From Unio delphinus (taxonomy: Eukaryota; Mollusca; Bivalvia; Unionida; Unionidae), in assembly GCA_029339505.1 (NCBI GenBank), contig JAQISU010000032.1:6022001-6086000 (forward strand): a DNA stretch of 64,000 nucleotides. Direction: 5' to 3'. The position numbers were made by a program, and so were the translations under genes. The notes beneath the pieces were generated by a model that did no database searches, was not told the DNA's origin, and saw nothing but the letters and a program-made list of their open reading frames with translations. Positions 1 to 13,152 of this stretch are shown one piece after another. How positions within the stretch are numbered: position 1 is the stretch's first letter; every line of letters begins with the position of its first letter.

Positions 1-829
1 AAATGCGAATTTGAGTTAAATACCTTGCGTTTTTTGGCGTCTTACAATCGTTCCAAATTCAGTTCCCCCTGGAACCACAATTTTTTACGGACGTCTTTCT
101 TGAATAGAACGGCCGGAGTCTTCTACTGCGTATTTCCGGAATTACTACTACTGACCCTCCCTTACAGAGGTAATTCCTAGACTGATTCCAATTCATTTGC
201 TCAGAGAATATATTTCCCCCAATTTCATAGTTCGACACACCCCTAATTTCATATTTGACAAATCGGAATAAATGCTATTCTTACAGACATTTGGAAAACT
301 GCCTATCAAGATGCCAAAAATGCCACCTGGGGTCGAAATAACACCCTACCATTTGTTTCAAATCCCTTTGACAGCTTTACGTGAAAATTTCCCTCTTTTT
401 AACCTGTCATAACGACTAGTCCGTTTTTACTATAAACATTCTAACAGTGTGACCGAGTTAGGCAAACATTTTTCGTCCAAACTCTACTCCAAGACAGTTA
501 ATTGTCGGCTAGACTAAAAATTAATTAATGGATTTCACTAACGAAAAATTTGGCACTTGACACAGGTCAAACCTGATATCCGGTAACATGCATCCCACAG
601 AAAGGATGCGAGAAAAACAGAATGTGTAGATGATTTCATGTCCACAAATTACCATCATATTTTCAAGACACGACATATTACCTCATGAAAAGCAGAGCAG
701 GCTAACCATTACAGACAGATACAACGCTTGTTTCTTTAGACATCATATATCTGGATACTAAAATACCGTACAAAGAATGGTACTGGCATCTAAGGAAAGT
801 AAGGGAAACATGAAGTGATGTCAATCTCC
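1..829. other. No gene recognised
   Basis: Short stop-broken frames only. Part may be the lost 5' portion of the Penelope-like element that follows, but no motif supports this. Confidence 0.5.
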
Positions 830-1398
830 CCACTGACTTTCTCGTCATACTCCTAGAGTTTGTCCTAAAACTCAATAACTTGGTTTTCAATGAAGAAAAC
901 TACCCCCAAATCAATGGAACCGCAATGGGTACAAAAATGATCCCTCTATATGCTGATATTTTATGGAGAGGTTGGATGGTCAGCTGTTAGTATTGGTGGA
1001 ACTTACATAATACCAATAGGTACGATTAATCGATGATATGGAAATGAAGTGGCAACATCGAAGACGTGGCAACATGGAACAGATAATCAGGATGGTTTCA
1101 TTTCAACAGCAAACAACTTTCATCCTTCCATAAAATGCACGACATAAGTCTCCAATTCAAGTTGTCTTGGATACAACAACCAGACTGGTAGAAAACAAAT
1201 TCGATATAGACATCTACTCAAAACCAAATGATAAACACGCGTATCTCCTATTAACCAGTCACCCAAAACACTGCAATCGGAACATCCCATATAGCCTACT
1301 CCGACGATGAAATATTCTAAAAATGATGAATACTGCAAAAACCTTATGGCGGAGGCAACCCAAAGATCTAAGCAAACGAACACTAATGACCTACTAAA

Positions 1399-1488
<90 letters not shown>

Positions 1489-2060
1489 TGATGATTGGAT
1501 ACAATGTATCCTGACGTACCATCTAGACAACTCTGGAAAGACTTGTCCATCGTATAAATGTGTGATAAACTAACGTAAATTATCCAGAACAAACTAGTAG
1601 ATGCCTACCAGATAACCCAAAACCTCAGAGACATCCTAAATAGAGCGAAGCTAACGCCAATCACTGACCAAGACCACCTTTGTAAATATGGACCTTGTGG
1701 CGATAAAAAATGCAAATCTTGGCAACATATGATATGATTCAGACCAGCACATTTTGTAACTCAGCAACCAGCAAAACACTGAACATACATGGTCCAAACA
1801 TAACCTGATAAAACAGAATGTAATTTAGATCAACACATGTAAGATCTGTAGCCTTCAGTATGTCAGATAAATTGAAAAGTTACACAAATGGATCAGTATT
1901 CACAGATCTGATTGGATGACAAAGAAGATGTATGGACGCCCAGAACGTAGAAACCATGCGGTTTAAACAAAGAGGAATATGGTCAGTTTGCCATCTAATG
2001 CTCATTTAAGATAGATAACTTACTTCTCACAGAAGAAATGCACGAATTTCCTACAATAAA
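830..2060 (+). mobile_element. Decayed Penelope-like retroelement (RT to GIY-YIG)
   Basis: In pieces across frames the plus strand encodes landmarks of Penelope-like elements. An RT segment reads [14 protein letters not shown] then PLYADI (about 875-970). RLIDDM (1023-1040) fits the catalytic D-D box. IYSKPNDKHAY then SHPKHC and NIPYS (about 1210-1300) is the conserved post-catalytic stretch. NLRDILNRAKLTP (about 1620-1658) is followed by a CxxxxCxxxxC linker near 1680-1720. NTCKICSLQYV near 1830-1865 matches the start of the GIY-YIG endonuclease. Known for the family: the RT and GIY-YIG endonuclease work together in retrotransposition. The copy is dead: frames shift several times, stops occur, and an 85-base (AG)n tract (1401-1485) interrupts it. 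The N-terminal part was not recognised. Confidence 0.85.
1401..1485. repeat. (AG)n microsatellite inside the Penelope-like element
   Basis: Pure AG dinucleotide run. Retroelement-derived coding similarity is visible on both sides. Confidence 0.98.
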
Positions 2061-2252
2061 TGATTTCTTTTACATACATAAACCACTAAATCCGAACAGA
2101 TTCATATAAATTAAAGAGTTTATGTTATTCGCATAATACATAAACTATATACTATTTGAGACAACGTGCAAGCAACAATTAACGTCTGAACTCAAGGAAA
2201 ATTGAGGTATGAATTTAGATGTTACACAAATGGATCAGTATTCACAGATCTG
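1879..2252. repeat. 32-bp exact direct repeat pair
   Basis: Positions 1879-1910 and 2221-2252 are identical over 32 bases and lie 342 bases apart. The first copy is in the GIY-YIG remnant; the second lies past its recognisable end. This suggests a local duplication or a nested partial copy. Confidence 0.9.
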
Positions 2253-2313
2253 TACACACATTTACTGACTTAAAGAATGTACTGTGAAATTTTCTCACAA
2301 AATTTGGAACCAT

Positions 2314-2373
<60 letters not shown>
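2314..2373. repeat. (TA)n microsatellite
   Basis: Nearly pure TA run of about 60 bases. Confidence 0.98.
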
Positions 2374-2379
<6 letters not shown>

Positions 2380-2639
2380 ATGAAATCTTTTTTTATTTTC
2401 TATTACACTTTTATACTCACTCAAATTAAAATTTGTCTCATCCTTTGATAGTGTATGTGGTAAAACGTATTAAATAACTTAACAGATTTATTGAAAAGAA
2501 TAATTATTGACGGAGTCACGATGTTAACTTTCGACACCCTGTTGTATGACTGGCTAAAATTAAATGTCACACCGTATTGCTGGTGTTATGTATATCTGAT
2601 TTGATATATATTTGCTTTAATTTTATATTGCTTGTCAGT

Positions 2640-3130
2640 TTTAAATTCTTTTATTTTTTTTTCATTACATGCTATTGTAATGTAACTATATTCACTAGAA
2701 AAGATGTTTTTTTTCTCAGAAAATCGGTTGCTCAAATTATTCTTTGGCAAACAACTAAAATAGACCTAGATCCTGACCTTGATTCAAGGTTAGTGAAAAC
2801 CACGTAAACAAGTTTTTAAAAATTATTTAAAAATAAATGGTTGTTGTCAAGGTCAAGTGGGATTAGTGAAGAAGTAAACAACTTTTATTCCTACAGTAAA
2901 AATGATTGGCTCTAGTGGTATAAAGATCACGTGACTCCTTTCACCCTTTTCGTGATTTTGCAATTTAGGGATTTATTTCGTAGGAACGTATTAGAATACG
3001 ATATAATCTTTGTTTTAGTGAGATAAAGTGAGATTTGGTCTTTTACAAATGACGTTAGGTCATTTTGATTTGCTGTAGCCAACTTTTTCAGAATTCACAT
3101 TAAAAGTGATGGCAACAAGTTTTATTGTTT
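2640..3130 (+). repeat. Interspersed repeat family R1, copy A
   Basis: This stretch aligns by eye over most of its length with the reverse complement of 28150-28665. Shared blocks include TTCATTACAT, GACCTAGAT, GTGAAAACCACGTAAA and ATCACGTGACTCCT, in the same order. It has no clear terminal repeats and no conserved open frame, so its class is unknown. Confidence 0.75.
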
Positions 3131-3485
3131 AAAGAATAGTTTCAAACTATGTGACACACTTGAATCAAAATAGCAAAAAGAGTTCGACTACTGATGATCT
3201 CCATTTGCGAAACGTTTCGATTATTCGAATTTCTGAATTAAAAAATAGACCTCATCATACGCACTGGTTTTACTTTTCACTAGGAACGGTGTCGGAAAAA
3301 GTTGATGTACCATCGTAACAACAACGTTTTGGATGTTAAATATCTAAACTGCAAGAAACGATCCGGAAAGTCATATCTTTAGAAACAAAATGACACCATC
3401 TGCAGTGTCAGTGGGCACACTAATGCACATATCCCAACCCCGTATTGTTTTCCCACATAATCAAACTGTATCACTCATATAGGAA
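3131..3485. other. No gene recognised
   Basis: Unassigned AT-rich sequence between R1 copy A and the first SINE. No frame or repeat structure is evident. Confidence 0.5.
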
Positions 3486-3712
3486 TTCGGGCTGAGGATG
3501 ACTTAAAGCGTTCGTCTTTACCAAGCACTGCCATCTGCATCTGCTAGCATAGGTTCGAGTCTCAGGCTCGGCGAATGTGGGTATGTGAGAAAGCTTGCCA
3601 GGAGCTTCCAGTGGGTCGGTAGATCATCCCAGGCTTTTCCTGATTTCTTCTTCTGTATGTTATACGTCATGTATATCATTTGTGCAAAATGACTTTAAAC
3701 CCATAATAAATA
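3486..3712 (+). mobile_element. SINE-A copy 1 (tRNA-derived)
   Basis: A B-box (GGTTCGAGTCTC) is followed by the family body, with TGTGAGAAAGCTTGCCAG and GTGGGTCGG, and a 3' end with AAATGACTTTAAACCC. The A-box region is degraded. It is one of ten copies or fragments of this family here. Confidence 0.85.
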
Positions 3713-5311
3713 ACACGAATAACATATTTGTATGAGTGAATGAATGGTTGCATGATGCCATAAAACAGTGCCGTATAATGGACAACAAGATACATTTTGT
3801 TAGTTTTCAAAAGATAAAACAGTCATCAAAAATGTCACATGATTGTCTATTTATGTCATAATAGTAATTCAAGTCTTTATCAGTTATTTCCTTAAAAAGC
3901 AATCATTTTGTTACATTCGTTTTAATGACATCATTACATCCATACTATTTTCAACCCCCACCCCCAGCAAGATTCATACACAGTTTACGATATTGTATTG
4001 TTGTGTCTGTCGAATTATTGAATAAATAAAATAATGTTTGGTCAGTTTATTTCAAAGCAGAGTGTTGTACTGAGTTTTCTAGGTTTGGAAAAAAAGCCAT
4101 AATGGAGATTGATCCAGACCGAAAAAAATATGTATGAATTGTGTCATATGGCTGTTATTATCTTGTGCATCAATCTTCATAGTGATAATTACGCTGGTTA
4201 ACCAATAATAAATATTAGTCAAGTATAATTAAATAGTTTGTCTCTGCGCATTTCTTGAAATATTGAATAGCAATTTTAATAAATTAAACAGAACATAAGT
4301 TTGCATGAAGATATCAGCTGACCACACCAGTCCCACCTTTGAATTAGATGCAAATATAAATGACTGCAATATTGTTGAATATAATTTGTATTTCCTTAAT
4401 GACAATGAATGTAGAATTAATATCGAAGTAATGGCGGTATTATTTCTTATGCAAAACATCTAGAGACTGTACCGTCTTTAGACCTGACTACGTGTATTCA
4501 AAATATGTCCATTCAAGTCACTCAAATCATACTTTTATTATTATGAGTCTACGAAGTTCTTTACATGAACAAAATCGACCCAGAATGACCATACCTTCAA
4601 TGAATCGCATCAGCTTCATCACCCATTGACTGGTCATAGAGGCTTAAAATCCTTTGCCTCCGGTTTATGGTAGTCGTTATGTCTATCAGTCCTGTTAAAG
4701 TGTTAGTAGTTTCGGTAGGCGCTCAGACAAAGCTGTCTTTTCATTTGTTACCGTAATATGTACTACCCACTTGTAGTATATACTGCGCAATGATAGATGA
4801 ATCAAATGTTAACGACACACGCTTTACTACCACGTTAAAACGTAAAATGAGTACATTGCACTCGCTGATAAGTCGAATCAATCTGCAAACAAAAAAAGAT
4901 CCCGATTTAATGTAGCATAATGGCTGACTGATCAGAGTCTATCTTGTTTGTTCTACGGACTACGGCGCATTATGCGATGACAGATCTGTGTCTGTGAATT
5001 TGCAGATACATTCGACTTAATTGATTTCGAAATACAGCCATTGTTGTTAATGGGCATCCAATCTACATCGGCCCTTGAGCAGATTTATATGGATTAGATC
5101 ACGCTTAATGTTACGAATATTTCGACAACAAATTAACTATTTGCCATTTTTGATGATAAGCATACCACTGACATTCACCCACGTTGAGAAGTGTGATCGT
5201 TTGATTTACTCTTTAATGGGAAACAGTTATGTGCTCATCTTGAAATGTTATATGGGTATCTGAATATTTCATTAAATTAGCAAGTAAGCATGTAAGATAG
5301 TATGAAACTCT
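3713..5311. other. No gene recognised
   Basis: AT-rich DNA with short frames that lack coding character. No mobile element was recognised. Confidence 0.5.
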
Positions 5312-5324
5312 GCACATACATACA

Positions 5325-5356
<32 letters not shown>

Positions 5357-5482
5357 CACATACACACACACACACACATATACATACATACATACATACA
5401 TACATACATACATACATACATACATACATACATACATACATACATACATACATACATACATACATACATACATACATACATG
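5312..5482. repeat. Compound microsatellite (ACGC)n-(CA)n-(TACA)n
   Basis: Three adjacent simple repeats: ACGC units near 5323-5342, CA to about 5380, then about 25 TACA units. Frames read from it (MYVC or IHTY) are artefacts. Confidence 0.98.
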
Positions 5483-6883
5483 CGGAAGTGCGTATGTACG
5501 TACATATGTAAATTTGTCTTCCCTACCTCTCGTATTGAAGACCTTTGATCGGTATCTTTAAAATATAACCCAGAATAATGTACTCATCTCATCTCCTGAC
5601 AGTGATATATGTTCATACCAAATTTTATGTCTGCGTCTGAATGTGTTTCACAATAATAAACTAAATGGAGAAAGGGCAACGTTTCAATATCTGACCTTGA
5701 CATTGACTGCAATACTCAATACATTTTCCAGCAAAGACACTTGAGTGCAACAAGTTTCATCGTTCTTTCATAAGTAGTTGTAGAGTCTGGTTTGATTTAA
5801 ATATATTTTATTGCCACATTTACAGCATGTGTTTCAATTTACTCAAATTTTATTTATCCACATTTAGCACTTTTGTAACAAGATCTTCAACCTACGTGAA
5901 CTGAAGCCGTATCACATCAAATTTTATTGCAATATTTTTCACTATCACATAAATTTTTGTTACTGTTAACATATGAAATGGTTAAACTATAAAATATTTA
6001 TGTGACAAAGAGAATTTAGTATCTCGATGTATTAGCACCATTCAACTGGAAAGGTATTCTGTTTACTAAAATAGACATCTGACGGACCTACCAGTTAAAT
6101 GAGGGGTAAATTTGAGTGTTGAATGTGATCTTTTATATTTTGAATCAGAAAAGTGCTTTTCTTTTATCTCAGAATACAAATTTATTTTTCCCACTAGTAT
6201 AATAGATATAACTAGTTCTCTTTTTCAAGCTATTTGAGGGCATACAATATTCTACACAACTTGAATGGCCTGTCTCTAAATCAAGACGCTAAAAATGTGA
6301 GGGAATTTCAATTGCCTTTATTACACTAAAGTATCAACGTCAACGTTCTCTGAAGGTTGGCATGACTCTTATGCAAATTGTCAGTCACGTGAACATATGT
6401 AATTAAAATTAAAATTTGCATTAACAATGCATCTTGTTGCCAAATGTTTCAGTGTTTAGTTATAACAAGTTTGAGGTGCAAATACATATACATAATAATG
6501 CTGCAAGTTTAAATCAGTTCATCGAACTGTCTTTCAATAAGCCGACCTAACAGAACATAATTATTCTTAATATCGCTACTAAAATTTCGAAATTCTTTAT
6601 CTATTGGATCATAGAGTAAAGGTTAAGGCGCAAACAAGAGTTAAAAAAAAGGTTGAATGATATCTATTGCTTAACAATTTGTACTCTTAGTGGACTGTGA
6701 AGTATGGCGGGGTTTGTTATGCCGCCACTGTCGTAGGTATGTTATTATGGTTGGGATGGGGTTCTCCCAATGTATTATTTAAATTACTATAGAAATCCCG
6801 CACAGGCTCGAATTTGTAGTAAGTGAAATTAGTGATAGAGATAAAGCTCTGAGCCCCCAATCAGCAATATCAACAGTTAAATT
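5483..6883. other. No gene recognised
   Basis: AT-rich intergenic DNA. No convincing frame or repeat. Confidence 0.5.
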
Positions 6884-7126
6884 ACTGAGTATACAGGCAC
6901 TGTCCGTTACGGATCACTGCCATCTCACCTCTGTCTGCGTGGGTTCGAGTCTCGGATTCAGCCAATGTGATATGTGAGAAAGCTTGCCAGTAGCTTCGTG
7001 TGGGTCGGTGGTTCTTACCGGATTTTCCGGTTTCGTCCTCCACCATTAATACTGGCCGCCATGTATAGCCTATATTGTGCTGAAAAATGGCATTAAACCA
7101 TAAAAGACAAATAAACTGAGTACACA
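6884..7126 (+). mobile_element. SINE-A copy 2, 5' truncated, with target duplication
   Basis: The body runs 6896-7114: a B-box, the AAGCTTGCCAGTAGCTTC block, ACTGGCCGCCATGTATAGCC and a 3' AAAATGGCATTAAACC end. It is flanked by ACTGAGTATACA (6884-6895) and ACTGAGTACACA (7115-7126), a 12-base duplication with one mismatch. The A-box is missing while the duplication is intact, as expected for 5' truncation during target-primed reverse transcription. Confidence 0.9.
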
Positions 7127-8242
7127 AAAGGTGAGATTGAAATGATTAACAATTTAAAACATTCAATAATCAAATGATACTAATTCCCCAATCACTCTTC
7201 TTCCTCTCGACCAAGTGATAACCTAGTGTATCATTTGATTTATAGTGTGAGAGCTTTTCCACATGTCCTTGTTTGCTGCTCATTTGTATCTCTCCTATCC
7301 TGCCAAAACTTATCTACTTCCGACTTCACTCCTAACTTTTTCTCCTCCTTGACTGCTCCATCTCCAATTTTTCCTCCTCGAATCCTTTGCCGACTAGTCT
7401 TCACAATCACTTCTCCACTAGTCTTTATTCCGTCTCCCTCAGAGACTCGGGACTAAACTATACCGGAAGTATTTCCCCTAAAAGCTTCATGTAAAAGCTC
7501 AAGGACATTAGCATATTTCCTTAGCCATCTCGTCTCGCAGTAACCAATATCAGTCATCAGATAAAGGCTATTACATTTTTTCGGTCAAGCATCCGTGCAC
7601 ATCGAAATACCCATACGTTCTTGTATGGTAATCAACGTCATAATAAAAGCACGGTATCAACTACTTTGCATACAGACCTCAATATTTGCGTTCCACAATT
7701 CCACAGTTGCATACTCTAGAATATCAAATAAATAAATGCACTAGTTTACTTCGAAGTAACAAACTAGCGAATTACAATAATAATTCTGACCACGATCTAG
7801 CAATGTACACAATTCTTTACATAATCATAGCTCATTTCTCAAATACGCATGAAAATTAAACACTTCAAAAGGTAATTATATGTACTAACGATTCTAGTAA
7901 TGAAGTATGCATACTGCACATAATTATAATTACAATGCCGTAATATTCTGCAGCAATCGAGCAAATAACTTACTGACAATTTGCAAAGTTTTTTCCTTCT
8001 TAGAATTTCCTACGTTTTCCCGCGAATTACGAGTGACTTTCTCGGCGTATTGCTTTATAGTTTTCCACCACGATGTTTGGGCAATTACTAAGTTCCTAGC
8101 TCAAAAATTCTAACTTAAATTCGGATTGAAATGGTGACTGAACCCTCTCTCAATTCCGATAAGATATCTATTCTACCCGTTCTATTCTGAAATTTTATAC
8201 GCCGAGTCGTGTCTAGTAAATTTACGATTGGTCCGTCACAAT
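7127..8242. other. No gene recognised
   Basis: Contains a pyrimidine-rich stretch around 7190-7450 that opens a chance frame. Nothing else stands out. Confidence 0.5.
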
Positions 8243-8330
8243 TAGTGGCGTAGCATCCGCCCTACAATACCTGCAACTTTAGGCAAGAGATGGTTGTGGC
8301 TTGGGCAAGCCCAGTGGGGGCCCAAATTCT
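8243..8330 (+). mobile_element. Possible hAT-type terminal remnant
   Basis: AGTGGCGTAGCATCC resembles the CAGTGGCGTAGC ends common in animal hAT elements and is followed by a GGGGGCCC-rich body like the MITEs elsewhere here. No second end or target duplication was found. Confidence 0.3.
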
Positions 8331-8378
8331 TGTAAAATAATTATTGGGGTGGGTAGAAGGTGGACTTGTATATTAGAT

Positions 8379-8404
8379 GTGTGTGTGTGTGTGTGTGTGT
8401 GTGT
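8379..8404. repeat. (TG)n microsatellite
   Basis: Thirteen TG units. Confidence 0.95.
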
Positions 8405-8763
8405 TGCTACACTAATCGTCACGAAGCAAAACTTGCTTTAGCACATTTAACATCGAAACAGATCTCACATATACCCTAAATATAATAAAGAAAATAGTTG
8501 TACAAACATTTAATTTTTATTGTTATAATGCATCATAAATTATGATTGTTTTTGTTTTGTCTGAACACTTTATTTTCATCGTTCGTGTTTTCAAAGTATG
8601 TTTTTCTATGATAAAACATTTTCATGCGAGAATCACCTGCAGTTTACATTTCGCTCATTTTCTTTAATATCAAGAAAAACAAGAATATTATAATCGTCCA
8701 GTATTATAGATACTTGTCTCAAAATCTGCGTTAAATACAGCCAAGTCATTAGCTATGTTTCTT

Positions 8764-8985
8764 AACCAGGGACTCGAGTGGTAAAGTGGTTTATTGCGAT
8801 TGTCTTCACCGATTACTGGCAGCTCACTCTGTCCGCGTAGATTCGAGTCTCGGTCACGGCCAATTTGGGCATGTGAAAATAAATGCCGATAGCTTTCCGT
8901 GGGATTATCCCGAGATCTTAATGGCCGTCATGTATAGCCTATCGTGTGATGAGATATGATGTTAACCCACAACAACACGTTTGAT
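8764..8985 (+). mobile_element. SINE-A copy 3, diverged
   Basis: A-box-like GACTCGAGTGGTAAAG, B-box-like GATTCGAGTCTCGG, CATGTATAGCCTATCGTG and a 3' GTTAACCCACAACAACA end, in family order but with several indels. Confidence 0.8.
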
Positions 8986-10209
8986 TACTTGTTGGTGGAT
9001 TGGGTTTTTTACGACACTTTATGCTTGTACATTTTGCTTAGATAATGACGAGAAAGCGAATGGGAAGTGCCTTATTCAAAATCTACACCAAGGTTAAGCT
9101 AACCTGGTCGCGTATCCAATCCGCAACAAATTGATTACGAGTCTGGCTCTGTATCAATTTTTATTGCACGTGCTATTATGAATATTTGTAATGCAGATTG
9201 CGGAAGTCATACATTTAACTTCACATTTTGGGGACCACCAAATCTAGAGGCAGCATTTGCTTCATCGGTCCACACCTATCCTGTACTCATCGTAGTTACT
9301 CAAAAATGCATCATAAGTTGACGTTATTTGTTTTCGACTTTATTGCACGACATTAGTGATTCCGAATGTTATGTCACTTTACTATAAGGTTTACTGAATT
9401 ATTTCTACGATAAAACGTGCTTCCATGTGTGTACTCCTATTCATTATCGATGATACATTGATCGAGAATAATATATAACTTCTTAGTCCTGAAACTTTAA
9501 AGAATGTTTCGTAATTTTCAGACTGAATGCTCCGAGTTGCTCAAGAGTTTCAAGACGAGTTTAGTACATCCTATTATCTGGAAAGCTAGTATTATGTCAG
9601 TGTGATATTCTGTTTCAGACATTTTAATTTATAAGACTGCATTTTATTCTCTCTCCTTACTGATATTTTTTCTCCTTAACCAACTGCGTCATAACATCAA
9701 GAAAATAGTTAGTTATAGCTTATGGAATGGTGTTCACTTTTGTCATGGAATATAAATACAAGTGGCTGGGATTATGTCAGGATTTCCTGTAACTGGAAGG
9801 AAATGTGTCGTAATCAAGTATGCTTTTTGCCATGTTTTTTGTGTATTAAAGTCTATTGTCAAGAGTTAACCTTAATTCAAGATCAGTTTAAAAAAATGAC
9901 AAAAGTTAATTTAAAAAATGTAACAGCTATACAAAATTTTTAAAACGAACAAGGTGAAAACTATTACAATAGTGATGCACTAAATAAAGAGTTTTTTTTT
10001 TCATCCAATTTCCACATAATCGACTGGTGTCGACGATGTTTTTTTTTTATCCATTCGACTGCAACAAAAGAGCACAAGAGTCTGGAAAAACACATGAGAA
10101 AAACTTAATAAACCATTGTAACAGGATAGATCCAATCACTGCTCATTGTTGACAACAAGTAAGGAACAAAAATACTTTTGACCAATAAAAGACTTTATAC
10201 GGGCAAACA

Positions 10210-10210
<1 letters not shown>
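8986..10210. other. No gene recognised
   Basis: AT-rich DNA with homopolymer T runs near 9990 and 10040. No supported gene. Confidence 0.5.
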
Positions 10211-10288
<78 letters not shown>

Positions 10289-10334
10289 CCATTTGTCTTT
10301 TGTATCTTTGTTCGTATATATATATATATATATA
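10211..10334. repeat. (TA)n microsatellites around a partial hairpin-arm copy
   Basis: TA runs at 10211-10285 and 10315-10334 enclose a roughly 30-base copy of the inner end of the hairpin arm that follows. Confidence 0.9.
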
Positions 10335-10410
10335 TGTTTCGAATCTTGAAAATAATAAATTTAACTGGAGTAATTTTTATATTACCATTTGTCTTTTGTA
10401 TCTTGGTTCG

Positions 10411-10478
<68 letters not shown>

Positions 10479-10553
10479 GAACAAAGATACAAAAGACAAA
10501 TGGTAATATAAAAATTACTCCAGTTAAATTTATTATTTTCAAGATTCGAAACA
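10335..10553. repeat. 78-bp near-perfect inverted repeat around (TA)n
   Basis: The arm at 10335-10412 matches the reverse complement of 10476-10553 with one mismatch in 78 positions. The 63-base spacer is TA repeat. The pair could form a long hairpin or cruciform. Confidence 0.95.
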
Positions 10554-11930
10554 TCTATAGCACAAGTCCAAATTAAAGATTTGTCCTTCAGATTGTATCC
10601 AGATCCACTATGTAAAATTATTCACTTTTGAGTTGAGACTGATTGTTTTATTGATGTCATCCACAAGGTAAACTTTGTACCGTTAACCAGCCGTTGCTTT
10701 GGCGTATATACTGAAGTTGTAATACCGGGCAGATTCAATTTTGGATTGGTAGTTAATCGGTTTAAGAGTCGCACATTTTTACAGAGTGGCGTTTTCCACC
10801 ATTCTTACATTATAATTTTTGCTAAAGTCGCTTTGGATTCTGCGTTCCAATTACGCATTTTGGGTTACCACATTTCACAGGGATCCAATGTATACAAGAA
10901 TGTTCCTCTCATCTACTACATTTTTCGAATCGATTGCACATTGGGAATTGGGAAGAAAGGCAACTTCGACAATGCTCCCAAAAGCATGGCATTATTAAAG
11001 TCATTTGATAAATTCTATATTAAATCAATACCTTTTAGACAGCCTTTATATATGAAACAAATAACAGCTGCATATATAAATAGTTGCCGTCTACATCAGT
11101 CTAATCGTGTGCTAAACTGGAAAAATTAAGATATGATAAACATACAGGTATTGTTTACGTAATTAATATGCAACGAATGCATACGATGATATTTTTCAGA
11201 ACTGGTTTAAATTTGGAGTAAGCCAAACGGCTTAATTTGTCTTTTTGATAAATAAAGTTGCATATAATAAGGACAAATTCAAAGAGCGATTATTGTATGG
11301 GAGTAGATTTAGTGTTATAGTGTCGGTTATAATTGTAGCCCGTCACACATTAGAATTAGACGACACTGGTCGGCAGTGATATAATGGATTAATGTATAGT
11401 TTCAGTTAGGTAACGAATTCAAAACATCCGGGTCTCGATGTACTTCAGCAAATATCAAGTTTCGATCTAAATTCAGAGAAAATCTTGTTCAGTTTCACTT
11501 GTTTCGTATATATTCAGTCTACATAAATATAGAAATGTAAATGTCATTAGTTCAATGACAAATATTGCATTGCAGGTATAACTTTACTCTGTTAGGAATC
11601 ATTTTTACTGGTGTGTAGGACTATATCACATGATACCTGGTAAAATTAAAACTTGTTAATATCTTGGTTGTATACATATATAATCGTTTAATGGATTGAT
11701 CAAAGTAAAACACCAACACATTTTTAAAGACCGTTTTATGCATGACGAATACAGACCCGCCATTCAAGTCAGGTACATACTAGGTTATAATGAATACCGT
11801 ACGTTATCTATACTAGATATATATTTTTTATTTACGTAATCTATACTGTATATTTCTTTGTTTGAAGTCATTATCACTGTTGCACAAGAAAACTAAAAAT
11901 ACAAAATATAAAATTCAGTTACATTGTAAA

Positions 11931-11934
<4 letters not shown>
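10554..11934. other. No gene recognised
   Basis: A 127-codon frame at 10746-11129 lacks an ATG start, splice signals and any recognised motif, and is treated as chance. Confidence 0.45.

Positions 11935-11992
<58 letters not shown>
11935..11992. repeat. (CT)n microsatellite
   Basis: Pure CT run. Confidence 0.98.
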
Positions 11993-11994
<2 letters not shown>

Positions 11995-13152
11995 GGGTGG
12001 GTGGGAATGATGGTGAAGATTTAAAACGCTGTTACAGGCGAGACTAATATTAGCAATGGAAATAATAGCATTATTTAAAAACTTTACCATTTCAAAATAG
12101 ATGCAGTCAGACAATCCTTACAGAGGCCCGAATCTAAAATTCGGCTGGATATTGGTAGGGAAGCTTATTTTTTAAAAATCCCATAAAGCTGATAATCAGT
12201 ATTAATTCCTTATTTTAATTAATTTATATTTTTGTTTTATTTATTACCTGACTCTGTTGAGGAAGTAGAGAACAATTACACATTGTCACTGGGCTGATTT
12301 ACTGAAACGTACAAGCGTAACACTTTCCTATGAAACATTAACCATGAAACATAATTCAGAAGAAAAAAATAGTTCGATCAAAGCTATTAGATAAGTGTAT
12401 TTAGAACGTACTTACTTTTAACGATTACTTTAGTAACAGCAACACGTACAAAATCTTAGGTTTAGTCAGAGACATTGAAATGGTATGGTAAGTTAGAGAA
12501 AGCAGGTGAGCTGCAAAATGGTGAGATTTTAAGGTGAGATGGCGATATTGTAGGGTGGGCAGCCGTTATCGTTGGATGAGTTGGCATAGGAGAGGACTAG
12601 CTTTAATAATCGAAAATTAGTTGTTATGGGGAATGACATGATGGAGAGTTCTATCAAGAAAATTCCTTTACTTTGTATTTCTGTAATATCTGAATTTCAT
12701 CTTTGACTCATTTCAGCGCAGATTAGGTTTTGCTACTTCACAAGTCTTTAATAAATTATATTTTAAATTGGACACAGTAAAGACAAGTAGTCTTCGACCA
12801 TACGTTTGAATGGAGGTTTCTCTGTTAACAACTTCAATAGTTCATGTACAGTATGTCCTAATACCTTTTTTTTTTAAATAAAAGTATTGAACTAATTCCC
12901 TAACAGCAAACAACAATAAATGAATAATCGCATCCCGTTCCTTTCATATATCAAAGCAAAAAGATCGAATCATAACTGTTGGATGAAAATTCATGCATCA
13001 CTTGTTGAAAAATTCCAGACATTACTATTCGCCTTCCCATATCTCTTCACTTTGACCCCTATGGGGAAGGTTAATAGTCTAAACAAAATATTATCAACGC
13101 TCTGCGGTGTTATTCTTACTACTTTGCAAAGAAATTGCCCCTTGAAATGGTG
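11993..13152. other. No gene recognised
   Basis: AT-rich DNA without a supported gene. A frame from 12920 runs into the 39-bp array that follows. Confidence 0.45.

Noticed and set aside
5213..5511. MYVC- and IHTY-repeat proteins
   Set aside because: Translations of a (TACA)n/(CA)n microsatellite on both strands.
10746..11129. 127-codon frame as a gene
   Set aside because: No ATG at its start, no splice signals, no recognisable domain.
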